64,000 bases of DNA from Amborella trichopoda (Eukaryota > Streptophyta > Magnoliopsida > Amborellales > Amborellaceae), in the NCBI RefSeq assembly GCF_000471905.2, contig NW_006496103.1:1171022-1235021 (forward strand), read 5' to 3'. Position 1 is the stretch's first letter; every line of letters starts with the position of its first letter. Below, piece after piece: positions 56,770-64,000 of the stretch. The notes under the pieces are model-generated. The model did not search any database, was not told where the DNA came from, and was given only the letters and a program-made list of their open reading frames with translations. The translations under genes and the position numbers were made by a program.

Positions 56770-57640
56770 GTCCTTGAGAATAGAGAGCCTAAACAGATTA
56801 TAGAATATCCTGACGATGAAATAGAAATTCAATTTCCATCGTCTAGAAAAACTAGACTGAGCCTATCTAATCTATCTTCTAACAATCCACCCAGATCTTG
56901 TACATCACATGTTCCTTAGATTATGAGAAGGTACACAAAGAGAAAATAATTATGGAAGGTCTTAGAAAAACTTGAAATCAAGTCTAGCATCTGATGTATA
57001 AAGTTAACATCCCTGGTTCTTCCCAAACTGGGTCAGAAGAACCTACTATGTCAGATTTTGAATTTGATTTACTTACAATTCAATGTCAAGACAAGTTTGT
57101 CATTGATAAAGAATGGATCAAAAGAGATTTTCTCTCAGAAGAAAATAGACAAATTAGAGAGTTGTTCTTTCAAGAATTTAAAGAAGAGCTAAGGAATATA
57201 CTTCATAAAAATTAAATAATTTTATGTTGCAACACAAAGCTAATGTAAAGTATTTCAAATGGCTTAAATAAATATTAAAATGCAGAAGAATTAAAATCCC
57301 AGATTTCTCAAACCCCGAAATTAATATGGCCGAAAAGCCATAATAATCAAACCTTTCATACAGTCAAAGGTGAAACTATTGAGTCTATTCACCCTCCTAA
57401 AACTAGTTTACAACTGAAAGGTGAAAAGCTGGAAACCAAGGTCTCACCCTTCAAACAGGGCCTAAACAGAAAAAACAATCATATGGCTAAACTAGAGGGT
57501 ATACCACATATCATATAACAAAATAACTATACAAATCTTTTTCTTCAAACCTTGAGAAAACAAACCACCAGAATTGAAAACGTGCTGAACAAACTAAAAC
57601 CCATGCAGCAGGAAAAGAAAAAAAAAACTACAAAGAAGCT
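56770..57640 (+). pseudogene. Copy G: linker between movement and coat proteins
   Basis: The open stretch 56994-57215 has SGSEEPTMSDFEFDLLTIQC-like sequence and DKFVIDKEWIKRDFLSEEN. Further pieces are IHPPKTSLQLKG near 57390 and KLEGIPHII near 57488. Stops lie near 57214, 57347 and 57520. Lys/Glu-rich. Confidence 0.72.
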
Positions 57641-57643
57641 GTA

Positions 57644-58870
57644 TTGTTCAAACCACCACCTAGTATAGAAGTAGGAAAACTCAGCCTACAAGGAATAAAG
57701 AAAAAAGATGATAATAAAGATCTTGTGGATGAATTAGTCAAGAGGCTTGCAAAATTAAATATTAATGATAAAATAAAGGAACAGTCTCCTATTATTGGTG
57801 AGTTACAAGTCTTACAAAAAGATCCAAATTATTCAGATCGGGAAATTATAGAAATGGAAGAAGCCTTTAAATCTGATGGCTTAGATATTAACAGGATAGA
57901 CTACAGGAGAAAAACTAGACCAATTTTCCAAACTAGAATGTACTATCCTCGACCTACTCTAGTAGACCTTCAAATAGAAGAAGACCTTATTGCTAGTTCT
58001 ATATCTTACTCCGGCAGATCTATTGTTAATTGGAGTATAGATAGTATGTCAAAAAACCAAATTCTTGACTTAATGAACATATGACAATGCATGCTACTGC
58101 TTGTAAAAGCTAGAGGTAATAAAGATCACGAAATACCCAAAGCCATTATATGTGGCTTTACGAGATGGCTTAGAGGCTGGTGGGATTTCCACATGAAAGA
58201 ATCCGCCAAAAATCATATCCTTAACACCACTAAGAAATGGATGGTTAAAGCGGAAATTGGTCCAGGATAGATCCAAGAAATGGTGGTGGATGAAGGTGAT
58301 ACAATTAAAATACACTAATTTATACCATCACGCTTCATTTTGTTGGTAGTAAGGCACTCTTAGCAGTAAGATCGGAAGATTTACTATCAAACTTATGTTG
58401 CCCTACACTCTCTCACTTTAAATGGCATAAAGATGTTTTTTACTCAAGACTACTATCTAGAGAATATAGTAAAGCGGATCATTGGAAGGAAAAATTCATT
58501 TCAGGCCTGCCACATCTTTTTACTGAAAATGTCAAAACAAGACTTAAAAATAAACATAACGGAACTATTCCTTATTCCCAATATACATTAGGATCGTTAT
58601 CAGCAGAAATCTGTGCTGAGGGTCTTGCATTATGTGCAGACCTAAAACTCAGAAGACAACTAGAAAAACAAAGGATAATTGGGAAGAAGGAATTAGAGGA
58701 TTTCTGTGAACAGTATGGGTGCAATACGTTACCCTCTTCTAAACCTCTGCTTAAAGAAAACCATAAAACTCTTCACAAGTCTAGATATAATCAACCTTTA
58801 AAACAAAAGAAATTCTCTAAACGGTTTATCCAAGATCATTCTTTTAAGCACAAGGGAAAAAGAAAAGTAC
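57644..58870 (+). pseudogene. Copy G: coat protein
   Basis: The open stretch 57644-58084 carries QTRMYYPRPTLVDLQIEEDL and SGRSIVNWSIDSMSKNQILD. It continues frameshifted with GFTRWLRGWWDFHMKE (58150-58200), KEKFISGLPHLF (58490-58520), TRLKNKHNGTIPYSQYTLG (58540-58592) and KKELEDFCEQYGCNTL (58685-58735), then a Lys/Arg-rich stretch before the zinc knuckle. Confidence 0.83.
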
Positions 58871-58875
58871 CATTT

Positions 58876-58917
58876 TGTTATAACTGTGGTAAGGTAGGGC
58901 ATTATAAAAATAAATGT
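58876..58917 (+). pseudogene. Copy G: CCHC zinc knuckle
   Basis: CYNCGKVGHYKNKC, identical to the knuckle of copy F, all four ligands kept. Confidence 0.88.
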
Positions 58918-58983
58918 CGGGTCAAAAGAAAAATTAATGCTTTTGAAATTTATGAAAATGTTAAAAAACAAATATTTAATATT

Positions 58984-59640
58984 TTGTTGATTAATGAAGA
59001 AACTTCAAATGACTCTGCTAAATCTGAAGAAGAAATGTTAATTGGGGAAATTAATGACAAAGAGTTAGTCTTTTTAAGCTATGACTCTAACTCAGAAGAT
59101 GATTGTAAAGGCAATGACTCTTTCCAATGTAATTTTTACAAATCAATCATAGATATGAATGGTTTGAGTATAAATACCCTTACAAAAGAAGAAAACTTAA
59201 TCATTGACTTAATTGACAAAATTAATGATCCAATGGCTAAAAAAGAAGCCTTAATCCAATACATAAACATGGCAAAAAACCCATCCAGGCCTGCTACACC
59301 CAAAATTTTCTTTTACCAACAAAAAAGGAATATAGCTTTCAAGACATCCTTAAACGGGTTCAAAATAAAACCCGGAATGATAGAGAACCCTCAGTTCCCG
59401 AATTAAAGCATAAACTAAATGAAGTTCGTAATGAGCTAATAAATCTTACAACAAGAGTTCAAATCTTAGAAATGGCTACGACTTCTTGGGAAAGAAAGGA
59501 AGAATTAAAATACGGAAGAAGAATTTAATAATTTAATAAATGAATACCCCAATAATTTTATACCTCCCGAGGTATAAGATACGCCACCAAAAGTTCTAAA
59601 AGAAGGAGAAGGATCTCAATGTAACACTTTAGAAAAATCT
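58984..59640 (+). pseudogene. Copy G: acidic spacer
   Basis: The open stretch 58984-59406 has ETSNDSAKSEEEMLIGEIND, DSNSEDDCKGNDS and LTKEENLIIDLIDKIND. After a frameshift near 59310 the coiled segment (KLNEVRNELINLTTRVQIL, about 59410-59470) follows. Confidence 0.82.
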
Positions 59641-59689
59641 TTACTCCAAAACCTTAAATATATTGATCTTCTAGACAAGGTAGTAACAC

Positions 59690-60290
59690 AAAGATGGTTT
59701 GCTACTGATAAAATTGTGGTACAACAGGAATATCGCTTTTAGACCCTTGCTCTTATTGACTCAGGAGTTGATTTAAATTGCATAAATGAGGGCTTAGTCT
59801 CTACAAAATACTTTAGTAAAACTACCCAGGTCTTAAATATTGCTTATGGTAGCAAAATGCTAATAAATTACAAACTGTCTGATGCTGCAGTTTGCAGTAA
59901 TGGAGCTTGTTTTAAACTTTTGTTCATCATGGTTAAAGGTTTAAGTCAACCAGTTATTCTAGGAACCCCTTTCCTAAATATGCTCTACCCCATAAAGATT
60001 GATGATAAACGAATAGAAGCTAATATTAAAAGACATGAAGTGAAATTTAATTTCATAGATAAACCCAAGGTTCATGAGATAAATAATATTAAAAGGCAAA
60101 TCTCTACTAAATACATATTCCTTTTTTATCTAAAAGAGGAAATTAAGCACAAACAAATTGAAGAAAATTTGTCATCTCCCAAGTTGCAACAAGAGATTAG
60201 TAGTTTTAAAAAGACTCTTGAAAGAGAGATATGCTCCGAAGTCCCTAATACCTTTTGGGATAGAAAATAGCATATAGTAGAGCTCCCTCA
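59690..60290 (+). pseudogene. Copy G: aspartic protease and linker to RT
   Basis: DSG is intact at 59758-59766 (LIDSGVDLNCINEGL), after a stop at 59741. The open stretch 59857-60270 has LSDAAVCSNGACFKLLFIMV, LGTPFLNMLYPIKIDD and the linker, ending WDRK followed by a stop at 60268. Confidence 0.84.
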
Positions 60291-61090
60291 TGTGCCAGAT
60301 TTTGATGAATGAAAAATTTCTACCAAGGCACGACCTATTCAAATGAATAGCAGACTTTTCGAAATTTGTAAAAAAGAAATCCAAGAATTTCTTAATAAAG
60401 TCTTATTAGAAAAAGTACCTCACCTTGGAGCTGTTCGGCCTTTTATGTTGAAAAGGCCTCGGAATAGAAAGGTGAGCTCCTAGACTGGTTATAAATTATA
60501 AACCTCTAAACAAAGTCCTACGATGGATAAGTCCAATTCTCAATAAAAGAGACATTCTTGATATGCTGGTTAATGCCAGTATTTTTTCAAAATTCGATCT
60601 AACGTCCGGATATTGGCAAATCAAAATTATCGAAAAAGATAAATACAAAACAACTTTCAAAGTCCCTTTTGGACAATATGAATGGAATGTCATGCCTTTC
60701 GGATTAAAAAATGCACCATCAGAATTTCAAAATATCATGAATGCTATATTTAATTTAATATATACAAAATCCATGATAGCATATATTTATGATGTACTTG
60801 TCTTTTCTGAATCTATTGATCAACATTGGAAACATTTAAACATATTTTTAAGAGCTATTAAAAATGTTGGTCTAGTAGCGTCGGCAAAAAAGATAAACAT
60901 TTCCAGACCAAGGTGAGATTCCTTGGTCACAATATTTATCAAGGGAGAATCATTCCCATTGATAGAGCAATCTAGTTTGCAGACAAATTTTCGGATGTTA
61001 TAAAAGACAAGAAAAACATTCAAAGATTTCTTGGATATTTGAATTATATTTCTGATTTCTACAAAAACCTTGCCATTGATGCTAAACATT
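60290..61090 (+). pseudogene. Copy G: reverse transcriptase
   Basis: The open stretch 60563-60916 has FSKFDLTSGYWQIKIIEKDK, FGQYEWNVMPFGLKNAPSEF and the catalytic box at 60782-60793, which reads YIYD: the first Asp is Tyr. Frameshifts near 60470 and 60915, and a stop at 60973, break the rest. Confidence 0.86.
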
Positions 61091-61595
61091 TGTTCCAACG
61101 TTGAACAAGAACCCTCTTGATTGGTCGGACGAGGATACCAAAGCAGTTAGAAAAATCAAACTTAGGGCAAAAGAATTACCCTGTCTCACTCTATCTAGTC
61201 CAGCAGCTTTTAAAATCATTAAAACATATGCTTCTGAACAAGGACTGGGGGGAGTACTTAAACAGAAACTTCATGAAAAAAACAATTAGTCCGAATTACA
61301 TCAAAAGCTTGGAACCTGGCCCAACAAAATTATTCCATGGTTGAGAAAGAGATCCTTGCAATTGTTCATTATGTAACAAAACTTCAAAGCGATTTGCTAG
61401 ATAAGCTTTTTCTTATTCGTACCTATTGCAAAGCTGCCAAGGATATTCTAGAAAAAGATGTCAAAAATCTTGTTTCAAAACGAATATTTGCACGTTGGCA
61501 AGGTATTCTCTCAGCATTTGAATTTACTATTAAACGTATTCAAAGAAAAGCTAACCATCTTCCTGATTGCTTAACAAGAGAATTTTTGCAGGGAG
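61090..61595 (+). pseudogene. Copy G: RNase H
   Basis: The stretch 61101-61289 reads IIKTYASEQGLGG, with the first catalytic Asp changed to Tyr. 61337 onward keeps KEILAIVHYVTK, but RTYCKAAKDILEKD shows the third Asp also changed to Tyr. FARWQGILSAFEFTIKRI and LPDCLTREFLQGG close the domain. Confidence 0.83.
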
Positions 61596-62713
61596 GGCAA
61601 TCCCAAAAACAACAAATGGGGATAGTCCCCAACCCAAGTAAAAGCTTGGCTACATCGTCAAAATCACCAAGCGCTTTAATAAAAAAGAAAGCTCAAGAGA
61701 TTGAGATATCTCACCAACAATCCCCCATAAGGACTTATAATCCGAATCAAAGTCCTAATAGGACACCTTTTGTAGATACTGCATACATGCCTCTAATGGT
61801 CATAGAAGATGATCACAAGAGAAAACCCCATGCTGAAATAGTAGCAATATATCTAAAAACCCCTTTACATCCAAATAAAGGCGAGAGATGCAGGGAATAT
61901 TATGAAGTCATTTTAATGGAAACAGGATCAGTAACTATAGTTAATAACTATAGGAATAATGACTCTCAGATTGCATTCTCAAAACTTCAAATATTTATCT
62001 CCTACAGAGATTGGGGACTTGATCCTTTAAAACCAAGGATTCTAAATACAAACGATTTTAAAATTAAAACATATCACTACTTTGAATATATCAAAGCATG
62101 GGATGAAATCTTTGCTTATCAAAATCTTAAGAATCTAGTATATCCAGTTTAAACTTAATAGTTTTACCGAATTTCCAAACAGGTTCAAAAACTGGTTCAT
62201 TTTATGGGGATCATGTACAAAAATCCTCTCCAATGAAGTACAAATATCTCAAAGGAAATTTACCGACTTTAATAAGCATTTCCTTAAAAGGAATTATGAC
62301 ATCTATTTTATGGCTTCATGTCAAGTCCCTTGGATCTTAAAATGGTCATACAAAATAACCGAGTATGACAATGATAGATGGGATTATATCCCTAAACTTC
62401 AAAGACAAATTTCGGTAAAATGGTGGGATAACTATAAAAACACTTCTTTAAAACCAGAGAATCTCGAACTTAAAATAGTTCCTTCTCCTCAAAATCATGA
62501 AAATTCCCAGATTGAACATATGGATTATGTAACAATGATGAAGCAGCAAAACCCTAATTATCCAAACAAGAGCCCAAGAAGAAGCTACTAATGGCATTAG
62601 AAGAAGAAGACGAAGATGATATGTATGTAGCAGAGAAGACAGAAGGAGAGGAAGATACGATGAATCAATTTGAAGATGATTACTACGGGATCTTAACCCC
62701 ATTATCCAGCTAA
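61596..62713 (+). pseudogene. Copy G: C-terminal region of unknown function
   Basis: Best preserved example. It follows RNase H in the same frame (61337-62152): a Ser/Pro/Gln-rich start, MVIEDDHKRKPHAEIVAIYL, RCREYYEVILMETGSVTIVN, YRNNDSQIAFSKLQIFISYR and YFEYIKAWDEIFAYQN. After a frameshift come WFILWGS-like sequence (62190), QVPWILKWSYKI (62319) and VKWWDNYKNTSL, then an acidic end (MALEEEDEDDMY...) with the stop at 62711-62713. The Trp-rich middle and Lys/Glu-rich end recur in all copies. Confidence 0.78.
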
Positions 62714-62761
62714 AAGAATCTACTTTAAGAGGAAGGGGACGGACCGACTCCAAACCACGCA

Positions 62762-62773
62762 GGACACGTGTCC
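62762..62773 (+). promoter_or_regulatory. Copy G: G-box palindrome
   Basis: Perfect GGACACGTGTCC, about 50 bp after the end of the coding region and 210 bp upstream of the TATA box. Confidence 0.8.
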
Positions 62774-62875
62774 CCAGCCAAAAGAAGATGCCTTTTACTG
62801 TAGATGCCGACACAATAACAAAGAACAATGTTGCCATTTTAAAACAGGGTAGGCCCAACAGAATCTTTTTATGTC

Positions 62876-62969
62876 GGTGCGGATTTCAAACCTGTTCAAG
62901 TCCAGAGCAATTATTGAAGCGGACTTCAAACCCTTTCAAGCCTGCATACTTCAAACGGATTCAAATCCA
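62876..62969 (+). repeat. Copy G: promoter repeats
   Basis: Three modules, GTGCGGATTTCAAACCTG, AGCGGACTTCAAACCCTT and GCATACTTCAAACGGATT, each followed by TTCAAGTCC-like sequence. Confidence 0.8.
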
Positions 62970-62982
62970 GTCATCTCTCGGC

Positions 62983-62990
62983 TATAAAAG
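62983..62990 (+). promoter_or_regulatory. Copy G: TATA box
   Basis: TATAAAAG in CTCGGCTATAAAAGGGGAG, identical to that of copy F. Confidence 0.83.
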
Positions 62991-63413
62991 GGGAGTAGCA
63001 CCACATTCAAGGAAGAGGAGAAAAATGAGTGAAGTGTATGGGTCTCTGAGTGCTTGTGTGCGAGTCTAATTTAGAAGAGTGTGAGTCTGAGTGCTCTAAA
63101 ACCTATAGTATGAGTTTAGTCTAAGTGTTATCCCTGCTTAGGCAGAAGGACGTATATTATCCTTCTAGTGGTGTATCAAGCTCGCTTCTGCGCTAGAATT
63201 CTATGTAAGTTTTTAATCTTTTAAAAGTTATGTTTATGATCTGATGCTTTGGTCTGTTCTGAGTTTATGTTTATGACTCAATGTCTTGATTTGTTCTGTG
63301 AGTAAAAGTTTGTGTAAAAGCTTGTTCATTTTCATCTTTCGTATTTGGATGCTTCCTTATTTGGACCATTAGCATTACCGTTGATGTAAATATTTGGACG
63401 AAAGAATTTTAAG

Positions 63414-63435
63414 TATCTCCTACATGTAGGAGATA
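63414..63435. repeat. Perfect 22-bp palindrome downstream of copy G
   Basis: TATCTCCTACA at 63414-63424 is followed by its exact reverse complement at 63425-63435. A near-identical palindrome lies at 48591-48611 downstream of copy F. Confidence 0.92.
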
Positions 63436-63459
63436 ATTAACTACTGTTCGACCTTCTGG

Positions 63460-64000
63460 TAAAATCTGACATAAAAGCATTCCCAAATATGCTTGTGTAA
63501 ACCATATTGTGTAGAAGTGTGTTGGTTTCTCCATTGATATATACTACTTCAAAATCATATTGTGTAAACCATTGTGCACGCCTCAATAATATGGGGTTTG
63601 GAAGTGCCTTTTTCTTGAAATCAAGCATAATTGGGAATGCTTTCATGTCTATTTTTACTAGGAACTTATGATCGACAAGATGGAATTGGAATTTTTCAAT
63701 GCCTCGTTTTATTGCCAAGTTCTCTTTGAAGGTTGCCACTCTTTTATCCGCATACTTGTTTCTTTGAGTCCTTTTCTTCTAAGAGGATTGCTGCCTAATA
63801 ATGGTTGCCTTCATCAGTTTGAAGGATCCTTTTTCCAACTGAAGGGATTTGAAGAGGGGGTAATTTATGGGCCATCTTTTTTAATATTGTAACCGCTTCT
63901 GTCTGCTCAGCCTTCCAGGGTGGAGGTTTTTTCTTGAGCTGGGGGGAGAGTTTGGATGTGTATTTGCTAAGTTTTGGAATGAACGCAGCCATGTAGTCAA
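63460..64000 (-). pseudogene. RNase H end of a second caulimovirid-like element
   Basis: On the minus strand two open stretches, 63992-63795 (KYTSKLSPQLKKKPPPWKAE, LPPLQIPSVGKRILQTDEG) and 63739-63437 (NLAIKRGIEKFQFHLVDHKF, FPIMLDFKKKALPNPILLRR, AQWFTQYDFEVVYINGETN), match the RT connection and RNase H of a pararetrovirus clearly different from copies A-G. The expected TDAS reads TDEG and a stop lies between the stretches. It continues beyond the right edge. The genus, perhaps badnavirus-like, cannot be fixed from this piece. Confidence 0.72.

Larger units (their letters stand above)
56095..63459 (+). mobile_element. Endogenous caulimovirid copy G, most complete
   Basis: Carries every module in order: terminal-repeat end and primer site, movement protein, linker, coat protein, zinc knuckle, acidic spacer, protease, RT, RNase H, C-terminal region, promoter and terminal repeat. 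The sequence just before the primer site (56099-56130) matches 63328-63360 after its own promoter, as expected for the terminal redundancy of a pararetroviral transcript. Catalytic residues in RT and RNase H are lost. Confidence 0.9.

Noticed and set aside
30935..58917. The zinc knuckles as possible host CCHC proteins
   Set aside because: All sit at the same point between coat protein block and acidic spacer of the viral copies; no host gene structure surrounds them.

Overview
This is nuclear DNA of a flowering plant. It holds one recognisable host gene, surrounded and then replaced by mobile and viral DNA. The plant assignment rests on three things: a plant-type TRAPPC3/BET3 gene split by GT-AG introns, plant-type LINE, hAT and Ty3/gypsy elements, and a dense block of endogenous caulimovirids (plant pararetroviruses). 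There are no bacterial operons, Shine-Dalgarno sites or CRISPR arrays. The species cannot be named from sequence alone.

Region 1 (1-10,875) is the BET3 subunit gene of the TRAPP vesicle-tethering complex, on the minus strand. Four exons (10875-10819, 10644-10547, 8920-8821, 803-621) join in phase to 146 codons. The last exon lies beyond the left edge. Intron 3 is 8.0 kb. It carries a candidate PIF/Harbinger-like element (1374-3017, TTA duplication) and a decayed RTE-type LINE (about 4010-8217). The LINE is itself split by an internally deleted hAT element (5798-7541, 8-bp duplication) that encodes three BED zinc fingers in a row.

Region 2 (10,876-21,035) starts with an AT-rich spacer. A wrecked Ty3/gypsy element follows: a truncated LTR, a gag pseudogene that runs straight into a second LTR, then a third LTR in tandem with a primer binding site and leader. 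No pol is left. The leader is cut at about 21,036, where the viral block starts.

Region 3 (21,036-63,459) is the main feature: seven decayed copies (A-G) of one caulimovirid lineage. Copy order and strands are A(+), B(-), C(-), D(-), E(+), F(-), G(+). The most complete copies read movement protein, linker, coat protein, CCHC zinc knuckle, acidic spacer, DSG aspartic protease, reverse transcriptase, RNase H, then a C-terminal region of unknown function. Each 3' end carries a promoter: a GGACACGTGTCC-type palindrome, repeated GCGGACTTCAAA-like modules and a TATA box. B, C and D form a head-to-tail series. A/B meet tail to tail, D/E and F/G meet head to head. Within each of these inverted pairs the copies look more alike than between pairs. 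All copies are broken by stops, frameshifts, deletions or catalytic substitutions. The RT active-site box is still intact in C, D and F. The likely present effect of the locus is as a source of inverted-repeat RNA, which is an inference.

Region 4 (63,460-64,000) is the RNase H end of a second, different caulimovirid-like element on the minus strand, running off the right edge.
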